The notes under the pieces are model-generated. The model saw only the letters and a program-made list of their open reading frames with translations, searched no databases and was not told the origin of the DNA. From Lachnospiraceae bacterium AM93-12TA (GTDB lineage: Bacteria > Bacillota > Clostridia > Lachnospirales > Lachnospiraceae): 64,000 nucleotides of DNA. The translations under genes were made by a program, and so were the position numbers. Shown here piece by piece: positions 18,201-27,900 of this stretch (position 1 is its first letter; the number at the start of each line of letters is the position of its first letter). The stretch is taken from positions 1 to 64,000 of the forward strand of contig JAQERH010000007.1 of assembly GCA_027698105.1 (NCBI GenBank), written 5' to 3'.

Positions 18201-20590
18201 AGGCTGTCGTATTGATAGAAGCGCACCTCGCCGATACTGATGTATCTGGAATTTCCGCTGGCTGTCAGGTTGATCTGAACCTTTTGGGCGTGGAACGGCT
18301 TGCTGGCAATAAATTCGTAATAAACGCTTCCATTGCCATTCAGGCTGGCAAGTCTTGAAAAACGTCCTGGAATTTCTGTGCCGCTTCCTGACTGGTCTTC
18401 TCTCTCCCAGGCAAGAACCTTAATGGAGCTGAGATCCGTTCTCTGGGCCGGGCCGGCAGTGAAGCGGATGGTATCCATCTCATAGCTCTGATCCAGAGTG
18501 ATAATCGGTCCCCTGGGGCTGTAATACACCCCGGAATCCCAGTCCTCCAGCATCCAGTAGCTGGTCGGATCTCCGTCTGCAATTACCCACTGAACAGCGG
18601 TTTCCTCATCTTTTCCGTTAAAGTTTGCGCCTTTTACCTTTTCCACTTCTTCAATGTGGTTTGTCACATTTTTTCCTTCAGCCGGGCCGTCGTTCAGCAG
18701 GCCGTAGGCAGGCATCTTCGCCGTGGAAGCCGGGGCTGTCCTTCCGGAATACATCTTGGACTCAGGACTGTCTCCTATCTCATTATGTCCTTTCATGCAG
18801 ATCTCATATTCCACATTGTCTCCCAGATGATCCAGAGTAAAACTGGTTTCACTTCTGTCGATATTCTCGACTGCCGTGAACTCTTCCTTTCCCTTCTGGC
18901 GGTAGAACAGGGTGTAGGACTGAGTATCCTTCATCTTCTTCCAGGACACGTTCAGGCTGCGGTAAGCTCCCTCAATGGAGATATCCTCCGGAGCAGGCGG
19001 CGGGCCGCTTGGCTTAGGCGTTACAGACAGTTCTTTACTGTAGCTGCTCTTCCAGCTTCCGTTGACAGAGCGCACTCTCACCTGATAAGTCTCATAGTTT
19101 AACAGCTCTTTCTCGCCAAACCGCTTAACAGTAATGGAATTCTCCTCAGAAGACAGCGTCTCTGTCTTTCCACCATGGGCAACAGATATCTCATAGCCAG
19201 TTACATTGACCTCTTTATCCCAGGTTAAGGTAAATTCCTCGCTTCCCTCTTCTGCCTGAAGATTCTTAGGAATATTCTGGACTGGCGGCGGAATGCGATC
19301 CTTCATGTCCTCCATGAATTCCACCTGGCTGATCTCTGCCAGGCTTCCCTGGCCTACCGTTCCTGTAATGCGGATCGTCACCTTTTTCACCGGCTTCTGG
19401 CTCTTCAGATTAACGACAATGGAACCGTCCGGCTGAATCTCCGCCGTGCCCTGACTTCTTCCGAAGCGGGCCTTTCTGGTTTCTCCAGCCTTCACAATGG
19501 TAAGTGTCTCTTTCTTGTCTTTTCCATTGTCCTCCACAGTCACCTCGATCTCGCCTTGGGTAATGGCATGATCCGATCCTGACGGTGACTGGATGATAAA
19601 GCCCTCCGCTTTCATCTCTGTCTGGCTGTGGGTAAAATCTAAGGTCAGTTCAACCGGATTTTCCTCGGAAATTATCTCTCCGTCCCTTCTCTCCACAGTA
19701 ACAGACGAGTCTTCGCTGTCATGGTCAAACAGATCTTCCGGTCTTCCACTGATCTCCACTGCGTCGCTGGGGCTGGCCGTATCGTCGAACTTTACCTCCC
19801 CCTCTTTGCGGGTCACAGATCGCTCTACCGTTGAAATATATTTAAGGCTGCTGGAACTGTGGTCGTAAAAACTTGCAAAATACTGGACATCCAGCAGATT
19901 CAGCTCCCCGTCCCGATTGAAATCCATGGCGTTTCCGCCTGACTCCTCCCCGTGGACAGCGTCTAACAGTTCCTCTAAATCCTCCTCGTCGATGGTATCA
20001 TCGCCGTTCACATCTCCCATTCGGATCAGTCCCGGATGGGCGGAAGGATACTGTTCCTCGTCGTAATAGTCATTAAACAGCATGACCTTGCAGGTATCTT
20101 CGTTGATTTTGATCTCCTGCTTATAAGGCTCATACCCGTCTGCGTTTACTGTCAGCAGATACGTTCCTTTCGGCACATAACCGGACTGGAACATTCCCTT
20201 TCCAACCTCAGACAGCTCTCCGGGCTGAACGGTAAACTGTCCATACTCGTTTATCTCTGCTTCCTGTCCTATAAGCTTCGCCAGCCTGGACGGCTTCTCT
20301 GTCAGATAGACCTCGAAGGGGATCTCATCTTCTACAGGGAGCACCGTACGGATCTCCACAATCACATTGCCTCGGTGCGGATTCTTCGGCGGCGCGTCAG
20401 ACGTTGCCACAGGCAGCTTTTCTTCCTCCTGCTCCTGTCCATCTGACGGGCTGGACACAGGAAGCCATTCATTCTGACTGCTTTCTGTCTCCGCCGTTTT
20501 GAACACCGGAGCGCCGTAAGCCTCCACTGCCGTGAGCGGCTGCTGCAGTCCCATCCAGGCAGCCAGCACAAATGCCAGTTGTCGTTTCAT
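15242..20590 (-). CDS. Secreted M60-family metallopeptidase with dockerin, FN3 and CBM32-like domains
   Basis: A 1782-aa exported enzyme. It has a signal peptide (1-25), a carboxypeptidase-regulatory-like beta domain (about 72-170) and a dockerin-like EF-hand pair at about 191-245 (DVNGDDTIDEEDLEELLDA; DFNRDGELNLLDVQYF). Two FN3 domains (about 435-617) and a galactose-binding F5/8C-like module (about 640-795) follow. The M60 peptidase region (about 860-1330) has zinc motif HEIGH at 1181-1185 and a downstream Glu in YPEV. A second F5/8C-like module is at about 1490-1650. M60 enzymes cleave O-glycosylated proteins such as mucins. It has no wall-sorting signal. It has its own promoter with a cre-like site, and AGGAG before the ATG. 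Confidence 0.92.
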   Translation of the reverse strand: MKRQLAFVLAAWMGLQQPLTAVEAYGAPVFKTAETESSQNEWLPVSSPSDGQEQEEEKLPVATSDAPPKNPHRGNVIVEIRTVLPVEDEIPFEVYLTEKPSRLAKLIGQEAEINEYGQFTVQPGELSEVGKGMFQSGYVPKGTYLLTVNADGYEPYKQEIKINEDTCKVMLFNDYYDEEQYPSAHPGLIRMGDVNGDDTIDEEDLEELLDAVHGEESGGNAMDFNRDGELNLLDVQYFASFYDHSSSSLKYISTVERSVTRKEGEVKFDDTASPSDAVEISGRPEDLFDHDSEDSSVTVERRDGEIISEENPVELTLDFTHSQTEMKAEGFIIQSPSGSDHAITQGEIEVTVEDNGKDKKETLTIVKAGETRKARFGRSQGTAEIQPDGSIVVNLKSQKPVKKVTIRITGTVGQGSLAEISQVEFMEDMKDRIPPPVQNIPKNLQAEEGSEEFTLTWDKEVNVTGYEISVAHGGKTETLSSEENSITVKRFGEKELLNYETYQVRVRSVNGSWKSSYSKELSVTPKPSGPPPAPEDISIEGAYRSLNVSWKKMKDTQSYTLFYRQKGKEEFTAVENIDRSETSFTLDHLGDNVEYEICMKGHNEIGDSPESKMYSGRTAPASTAKMPAYGLLNDGPAEGKNVTNHIEEVEKVKGANFNGKDEETAVQWVIADGDPTSYWMLEDWDSGVYYSPRGPIITLDQSYEMDTIRFTAGPAQRTDLSSIKVLAWEREDQSGSGTEIPGRFSRLASLNGNGSVYYEFIASKPFHAQKVQINLTASGNSRYISIGEVRFYQYDSLLNDVNDLFTDALHVALKPDVTMERIEELENRAEKIDPVSGEAHPKKELALKDLEVAKSILQTGTSQEVIQIDTSVSKAYDKHITFSGGLNAWQPLGVAALAGEKITVYVGAQGKKPGDSTPLKVIATQYHSEASALHKEAGTLKVGVNEITIPVVSNLGDEQGGALYIEYTGGNSKDSYAVRVSGGSPYPVLDLTKAKSKKERAELIGSYFDQIEERAGKIKDLHNADSEKATSHAALSGKAYDEKNCILGATDIVLDKMMYSVAVKPFYAKLTEGGKGRDEAVKQLTDTLDAMDQMIDLFYQHKGLSDNPVIGETAYGKDKMPSSRLNIRYQRMFAGAFMYAGGLHIGIEWDSVPVLAAAKPMVTDGNGKYESGQYFGWGISHEIGHIINEKIYTYPEVTNNYYAQLAQSDDSSKMARIPYETVYKKVTSGTKGGGSERLAMYWQLHMAYDNGGYNFKTYDTYQDQRENLIFARIDSYARDTSRAPAPGGIKLTLNNADKDNTLIRLACAAAEKDLREFFIRWGMTPDRTTDEYAKQFDRENRAIFYENDDSRVYRREGGESIAEAVKVTAKANKDEQASNQVHLTMSLSDEGNREKLLGYEITRIERRYGKEEKRVVGFTTSDTFTDHVMTVNNRVVSYEVRGIDKCMNPTETYRIPDEFKLLHEGMLDKTDWKITVNTTSPSDKKPENGNETDIPCSGTVSSAGMMIDNQSNQAYEGTTSEKEAEAVISLGRTESIAGVKYTYSGANPVKNYRLSISEDGEKWTEIKSGTFEFEEGSSTALGYFDLKDDPRYHVYETAYLKITAAGSKRFAAAELDILGPTGDNVELVTAGIGILKENFQFSKTGSGETGDAGSDMIPAGSVIFTGSYKGNPAYNTFILYDEEGNPVGGKDADGAVTAHQLIFAPDPVNGQLGEISDGIWIYYIEPDEMAGVTLPDKVRAEMYRVDNAETNEGDRLVSDTLFVDVPKNLPNIEIKPQGNRMK

Positions 20591-20622
20591 GTTTTGCTTC
20601 TCCTACTCTCTTGTATTTTTGC

Positions 20623-20664
20623 TTGAAAGCGCTTTATTATATCAAATATTTCATATCTTCACAA
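20623..20664 (-). promoter_or_regulatory. Promoter and cre-like CcpA site for the M60 peptidase
   Basis: On the minus strand -35 TTGTGA (20659-20664), a 17-base spacer and -10 TATAAT (20636-20641) form a strong promoter. TTGAAAGCGCTTTATT (20623-20638) closely matches the cre consensus and overlaps the -10 and the start point, a repressing position. Catabolite repression by CcpA is inferred. Confidence 0.7.
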
Positions 20665-20701
20665 GGGTTTTTGATAGTAATTATTGTTTTTATTATACGA
20701 A

Positions 20702-20743
20702 AAGAGGAAACAATTTTAGCGTCTCCCTAAGTTGTCTCCTCTT
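20702..20743 (-). terminator. Terminator at the end of the ATPase/surface-protein operon
   Basis: An imperfect stem (AGAGGAgACAAcTTAG pairing with CTAAaaTTGTtTCCTCT) is followed on the minus strand by TTTC. It lies about 25 bases past the last stop and separates the operon from the M60 promoter. Confidence 0.65.
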
Positions 20744-20768
20744 CTCTCTATTTCTTCTATAATAAATG

Positions 20769-21914
20769 CTATTCTTCAGCAGTAATCTCGTACTGCCCAT
20801 TTTTTCTTTCTACAGACCAGACCATTCCTCCGTCCCGGTATCGTCCCGATCCCTGAATCTGGCCGGAGCGGTTGACCAGATAATCCTCATCATCTACTGT
20901 CTTGATCTCATATTTTCCCACATCCTCTGCCTTCTGCAGTACCCCGGCTCTGTAGAGCTTTCCTCCGTGAGGGCCGTGGACTGCCTTTCCGCTTTTGTGG
21001 AATTCAAAGGTGCAGGTTTCTCCTCCGGCGACAATCTCCACTGTTCCTGTCTGTTTGGCTCCGCTTTTCTCATCGAAGTACATCAGATCATACTCGTCCA
21101 GGTACTGTTCCAGATCCTCTGCATCGCAGTCTGTGCTGTCGCCTGCGCAAATCAGGGTTTCCCCGTACTTTTTGTTCTTAGTGACAGCTATCAGCCCGGT
21201 ACGCATAATTCCAGCCTGGTCAAACAGATACTCTTCTCCCCCTATGGTTCTCATGCGGTTCTGCACTACCGTTCCATCGGACAGCCCGTAATACCACCGT
21301 TTTATATGGTGTTCGCTGGCATAGGGATCCTGGGATGCCTTGGGAATCCGTTCAATCCACTGCTCTGTCAGGGCAGCAGGGCTGCTGCTTATCTTTTTGG
21401 AAGATCGCATGATTCCATACTCGTCAAAGGTATAGCGGTATCTTCCATTCTCATCACTCTCTGTGATGCTGGTGTCCGCTGCCTTTTTTCCATTGGAATA
21501 AAAATAAAACCAGCGCTGCTCCATCCCTCCATGATCCCGCTGGATAGGAAGGTATTTCCAGCCCTCAGCTGCCGCTCCCTCATCCGGGCTGCCGCAGTAG
21601 TAGACGCCGTCCATGTAGGCTGTCCCATCGTCCGTCAGCGGATTTCCCTCTCCGTCAATCCAGCCGCTCAGCATGGTTCCGGATTCATCAAAGAAATACA
21701 GCTTTCCGTCAATTTCCTTCCTGCATTCTCTGGCGCATCCTCCATCCTGATTCCAATATCTCCATCGCCTGGTTCCATTCTCCTCTGTCTGCTGCCAGCC
21801 AGGGGCCTCCCCTCCTCTGTGAGCGCATCCATGAGCCCACACAGCGGATGGGGAGACGGCCGCTAACGCGGCCGCTGTTAAAAGTGCAGAAACCATTTTT
21901 CTGCCTGTTCTCAT
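20769..21914 (-). CDS. Secreted wall-binding repeat protein, last gene of the ATPase operon
   Basis: An exported protein of about 381 aa. An Arg/Lys-led signal peptide ending near AVWA is followed by aromatic/Gly-rich repeats of the choline-binding type (GKLYFFDESGTMLSGWI, WFYFYSNGKKA, YRYTFDEYGIM, EYLFDQAGIMRTGL, LYRAGVLQKAEDVGKYEI). No catalytic domain is visible, so binding to wall polymers is the likely role. It starts 35 bases after the 3964-aa protein gene with no terminator between, so it probably belongs to that operon and may tie the giant proteins to the wall (inference). A GTG at 21929 is in frame, but ATG 21914 has GGAGGAG at proper spacing. Confidence 0.85.
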   Translation of the reverse strand: MRTGRKMVSALLTAAALAAVSPSAVWAHGCAHRGGEAPGWQQTEENGTRRWRYWNQDGGCARECRKEIDGKLYFFDESGTMLSGWIDGEGNPLTDDGTAYMDGVYYCGSPDEGAAAEGWKYLPIQRDHGGMEQRWFYFYSNGKKAADTSITESDENGRYRYTFDEYGIMRSSKKISSSPAALTEQWIERIPKASQDPYASEHHIKRWYYGLSDGTVVQNRMRTIGGEEYLFDQAGIMRTGLIAVTKNKKYGETLICAGDSTDCDAEDLEQYLDEYDLMYFDEKSGAKQTGTVEIVAGGETCTFEFHKSGKAVHGPHGGKLYRAGVLQKAEDVGKYEIKTVDDEDYLVNRSGQIQGSGRYRDGGMVWSVERKNGQYEITAEE

Positions 21915-21949
21915 CTGTCTCCTCCTCACTGCATCATAATAAAAACCGC

Positions 21950-24900
21950 CTATTCTTCATATCTGCGTTTTCTGCGGATCAGGAACCAGGCCAGTCCTAC
22001 AGCCGCTGCAGCGGCGGCGGCAAAGGCCGCGATTCCGATTCTTGACTGTTCCTCAGAACCGGAGGAAATCATATACATCTCCTCTGTCACCAGACCGGCC
22101 GCCTTCAGAAGTTCCAGCTTCTCCTCCTCATCCATCAGCTCTCCTGCCTGAGCAGACAGAAGATCTTCTGTATTGTAAAGGCGGCTGGAACCGTCCTTTG
22201 TGTTAAATGCATAGGCATATGACACGGTTCTTCCTGCTGCTTTATTCTGTTTCTGGCCGTCTGCTGACAATGCTTCCCCGTTCTCAGACTCCAGCTTCTG
22301 TTTCTCCTTCTCAGCCTCTGCCTTCTCAGATCTGCCAGCTTCTGCCCTGTCTGCCTCAGCTTTTCCGCTTTCTGTCTGGATTTCTCTGTCTGGGTTTGTC
22401 CTGTCTGCATCTGCGTTTTCTTTTCCGGCTCCATCCTGCTCTGACTGAATCATGTCTGTTTCATTCTTTCCAGCCTCTGTTCTGTCACTTTCTGGCTTGT
22501 CAGTCTCTGTCTTTCCATTGTCTGCCTTGCCGTCCTCTGACTCGCCGTTTTCTGGCTCTCCGTCTTCTGGCTCGATGTTTCCGCCTTCTTCATCCTGATT
22601 CTGACCTGCTTCATTGAGATCTGCCTCCGACTGTCCGGATTTCTCCTTCTCTGCCTGGCTCTCTCCCGAATCAGCTGTTTCCTCTGAAACAGCTTCTCCC
22701 GGCTGGCCTGCTTCCTGATTGGAACCTTCCTTAGAGGAAGTTCCGTTCTGGCCCTCTGCACCGCTTCCATCATCTGGTCCGGCGGCAGCGCCGTCCTTTC
22801 CTTCCTCTGTCTGTTCCAGACGGTTCACAGCTTCATTAAACTGGCTGTCTGTAATCGGAGACAGGGTCAGCTGGTGCTCCAGCTCCTTCAGATCGGCAAA
22901 TTCCAGGCTTCCTCCGTCAGCTCCAAAGAACTGATCGGCAAATCCTGCTGCAAATTCTAAGAATGACACATCAGAGAACGCGTTTTCGATGGGAAGCTCC
23001 TCCCCTGTCACATAGTTGAAGCCCTTAGCTGCTCCGTTTGCATAGCGCACCAGTACATAAGGCGCGTCTGCATCCAGCGTACTGCTCATGTGGGCGATTC
23101 CCTTTCTGTTAAAGTGATCCGGCGTATGGATCGGATCCGCCGCATCTCTCAGAGTTCCCTTCTCGTCAAGGAAGCTGGCGTAGGTTTCTCCATTGTAGGA
23201 ATCTAACACCATTCCCTTTAAGGACTGGCCGCCCGTAAGGGCATACAGCCGGCCGTCTTTCTTCACCATCTGCTGCTCCTGGGTGAACAGCTCCCCTTCT
23301 TTTTCTACCTCCGTAAAGGTTCCAAAGGTGTGAAGCTCCCCGTTCTCCCAGAAGGCTTTGGCCTTCTGTTCCCTGCTCCAAGGCTCCTCCGAGCGCTTCC
23401 TGCTGTCTCCTCCTTGCAGAGCGTATACCGTTCCGTCCATGCTGAGAGCTTCTCCTCCATAGAGATGGATGATCTCATCGTCCACCGCTGTGCCGGTTTC
23501 GTCCATCAGCTTTCCATCACAGGTATAGTAGTATTCATCTCCCCATACCATGACTGTGCGGCGCAGATTCGAAGCATCGACCGTTATAGTCTGAGTTTCT
23601 CCTCCGGCTGCCAGAGTCACGGTTACAGGACTTCTGTAATCATAATTCAGCGTATACACCCGATCCTCTGGAACAGTATCGCAGAGAATCTGGCCTCCGG
23701 ATTCTGCAGTAAATCTGGTCAGCCCAGCTAAATCAGCTCCCAGCTCCACGTTGACAGTATCCGCGCCGGACGGATAGACCGTCACGGCTGACAGTACAGC
23801 CTCATTCAGAGACAGAGTCTGAGGCCCTGACTGGCTTTCCGGAATCACTACGCCTCCGTAAAATTCATTGTCTGTTCCTGAATATCCTGTGTAGGTGTAG
23901 GAAGCAGACGTATTTTCTGAAGCCTCCTTCCAGCCCCACAGCTGTTCTGAGGCATCCAGACCCGTTCCAAAGCCTTTCGGCAGGCCCTCCTGGGCTCCGC
24001 GGCTCCACAGGCTTCCAACACTTGGATAAGGCATGTACGGTTCTGTATCCATCTTGACAATAGGAGAATATTTTGTGCTTCCATCTGCCATCTTCACACC
24101 AGCGAAGTAGTATCCCCGGCCTGCCAGCGGGAATTCCGCTACATTAGATTTTATATAAACATTAGGGTTGATGTTTACACCATAGGCTCGATACCAGGTA
24201 CAGGTTTCAGCCCCTTCCGGCATCACAAGCACCGGTACGGTTCCGTCTGCTTCCACCATGTCTGTGGCAACAAACAGCTGCGTATCCGCCGGGATCTCCT
24301 GCTCAGTTCCATCCGGTTTCCTGAGCCTTATGCCCACGCCCGGCTTGTAGGTACTATTCTGTTCTGTCTCCGTATCCATCCGGCCCAGACCCTGGTAATT
24401 CCAGCTGCCGGCCCAGCCCATTCCTCCTTCCTGGAATTTCTTATTATAAATTCTGACATCCATCAAATCCTTTGATGTGACAAAAAGCATGGAGGCAAGC
24501 TTCTCTGTATCTGCCTTATCATCCTCCACCAGGTTGTTTCCAAGGGCCTTTGTCTTATAGGTTTCCAGATACTCCATATCAGGATAGAGCTCTGCGGCTC
24601 TCTGTCCATTTAACTGGGCCTCTGTAAAGAGGCGCAGGGACTTTCCGCTCCAGCTCAGTCCGCCGTCTGTATTGATAAACAGATCGGCTCGTGAAGACAC
24701 TTTTTCTGAACCGGCTGCTCTGGCTCCTGAGGCAGTGGCTGTCGGGCCGGAGACTTTGTCTGCCTCCACAGTTCCCATCATCACAAGGCCATAGAAATTA
24801 TCCGGATTCGGGAACCAGTAATTACCTGGTCCCGGAATATATTTTCCTACAAAGCCGCCTACATAATCCTGTCCCTTCACCACATTTTTATTATAGCTTT

Positions 24901-27900
24901 CATAGAACAGGGCATTTTCGTAGTTACCCGGAACCTCGGTCTGGCGTCCCTGCATCAGGCCGGTAAAGCCTCCGACATTGTTTCTGCCCTCTACCGTACT
25001 GGACGAGTCAGCAAAATTCTGCCGGAACTGTCCGCCTGCTGCATAGCCGAACAGACCGCCTACATTGTCGCCCTCTGCCCTGACGGAAGTCTCCCTCGTA
25101 TAATTTCCATAGACATTTCCAGCATAGGCGTATTTTCCTGTTATACCTCCGGCAAAGCTCTCCCCAGTCTCCTGGTTTACTCCTGCCTGGATATCTGTAT
25201 GGATCACTCCGTTTCCAGCCTGTCCTGTGACTATATTAGACGTCAGACCGCAGACGCCTCCCCCGTAGGGACCGTCCGACTGGATCCTGGAGCGGGCCAC
25301 CAGATTGCTGCTTATATCTGAGCGTCCTTCGCCTGAAAGTCCGCCTGCTGCCTGAGGCGCCCGAACCGATATCCGGTCCGCCAGACAAGTTCCAATTCCG
25401 CTTCCATTGATTCCGGCAACGCCGCCTGCGTTTGACTTCAGTGCCGTCACCTGAATTCCTTCCACTACGCCGTTTCCCATGCCGCCGCTTCCGGCAACGC
25501 CGCCTGCAAATTCCAGACCCTCTACCACTGTTTTGGGAATCTGATAGGGGGCTGTCTCATCTTTTCCAGCTGTGCGGACAATACCGTAGCTTACGTATCC
25601 GCTTCCTGCAATTCCTCCCACATAGGAAGCCTGGCTGCATCTCACCTCCACATTTTCTGCTATAATATAATTCTGACCGCCGCTTCCGGCAACGCCGCCC
25701 AGATATTGAATCGTGTTTGGCGTATCAGGATAAGCATTCTCTGCGGTGACGAAAATATCTGCCACCTTGGATTCCTTCTCCTTGTTCTCTCCTGTACTCT
25801 GGCCTGCTACTACAAAGGATCCACTGCCCACAGCGCCTCCGATATAGGAAATATTGGTTCCGCTTCCGGCTATTTCATTGGTTCCCAGAACCTTAATTCC
25901 GACAGCGCTCACATCCTCTGTCAGATTTCCGCTTCCAAGAATACCTCCGATTGTATTGCGGCCGCTTACCAGATACTCAGAAGAATAACTGTCTCCGTCT
26001 TTTGTAAGAGTTCCCTCTGCGGTGATCCGGCGCAGCGGCTGCATCGTTCCGCCTGCCAGGCCTCCCACTCTGTGATCGCCGGAAACCTTTACATCTCTTA
26101 CTGTCACATCCTCCACAATGCCCATATTGTAGCCAATGCAGCCAGTATACTGACCCATGCCGGACTGAATCGTAATATTTTCAAAGGTTACGTTCCTGAT
26201 CGCACCCTGGTTCATACCTATTAATCCGATATTTTCATAGCTGGTTTTTCTTTTATCCTTCGGCACAATCCACTGGCAGTCCTCAAACCGTACATTGGAA
26301 ATACCGGACAGGCAGTTGGAAATAAAGGAATCCCGGATTCCGTTTACCTCATGGTTAATTCCGCTGATAGTAAAAGACCCGCCTGCGCTGGTCAGGCTGT
26401 TAAGCTTAATGCCTGTCACCAGCTCCTCCTCCGGAATTTCTCTCAGGTCAATGTTTCCTGTCAGCTCAAAGTTTCCGTAGGTGTCCTTATACTTTTCCAT
26501 GGCCTCGTTCCACTCTTTTGCGTTTCCTATCCGCACTGCGGTTCCTCCTGTCGGTGAAACAGAAGCGCTCAGGGTAATCTGGATGTCAGGATCCTCCACA
26601 GACTGCATCACCACGTTGAGACAGTAAATGTTGCCTCCCAGCTCTGACTCGATGAATGGAAATTCCCAGCGCTGTCTGTCCTGACCAGACGGCCACTCTG
26701 CCTTGTATCCATTTTTTACGGTTCCGTCTGATGCATTGACGCGGGTATTCATCTTCATTCCGTCTATGTAGATATTCGGAGCTTCATTCACCTCAGCCAC
26801 TCTGTACCTGGTTTTATCATAGGAAAGACCAAAGATCAGCTTGTATGCCTGGGTGATTCTCTTGTGGCCAAACCACTTGTCGCACTCCTCTACCGCCTGG
26901 GCATTGATGGCGAATCCGTCCACCTCCAGTTTCATATCCCCGGTTCCGACTGGAATCGGATCCTGGCCTGGAAGAATCTGTCCGTCTGTGCCCCGCAGCT
27001 TAGGAAGGTAGCCGTCTGCCACCCCCTGCTCTGCGCCGTTATAATCCCAGCTTGTGGCATAATCAGAATCCTTCCAGCCGAGACGCTTAAAATAAGTGTC
27101 CCGAATCCCCAAATCTGCGGCAGACAGCACTGCCTCTGCATCGTCCACCTGTTCTGGATCTACCTTATTATTGGCCATCTGACTTTCATAGCCGAAATTC
27201 TTCCCGTATCTTCCGTCGGCAGGATATCCTGCTATCCGGTGGACGCCCTCTGCGCTGGTACTGTGGACAAAGAGATTTCCAAGGGACAGGTTGCCCTGGA
27301 AACTGGAATAATTGTTCTGTCCGCCAAATGCTCCGATGAGGCCGCCTATAAAGCTTCCGTAAGCGTCAATATTGACCCTGGAATAGCAGTTCTCTATCAC
27401 TGCAGTGGAGGATGCCTGATAGCCGACGAGACCTCCTGCATACCTGTATCCAGTGTGGATCGTTCCCTCTGTATAGCAGTTTTTTATCGTCACTGTATCT
27501 GTATAGCCCACAAAACCTCCGACTCCGGCATTATCCAGAGCCTTCATGTTATCCAGCTCCAGCCCCTGTATGTAGCAGTTCTTTATCTCTGTCTGGTATG
27601 CATAGCCAAAGAAGCCTCCCGCATACGCCTTGGAGTTGGATGTCGGCTCGTAGGTAACAAGACGGCTGTCCTTTACAGAGGAATTCTGAATCACAGAGCC
27701 TCCTCTGGACTCAGATGCCAGAAGTCCTGCCTTGATGGAAGCGTGAATCTCAGAAGAAGCAATCTCCACATGATCCACCGTTCCTCCCATTACTCTCCTG
27801 ATAAAGCCGATATTGCCGTCTGCATTAGTCTCAGACGTGTTGATTCTCAGGTTCTCCACTCTGAGGTTTTTCACGGCTCCGTACAGATCATGGATCATAT

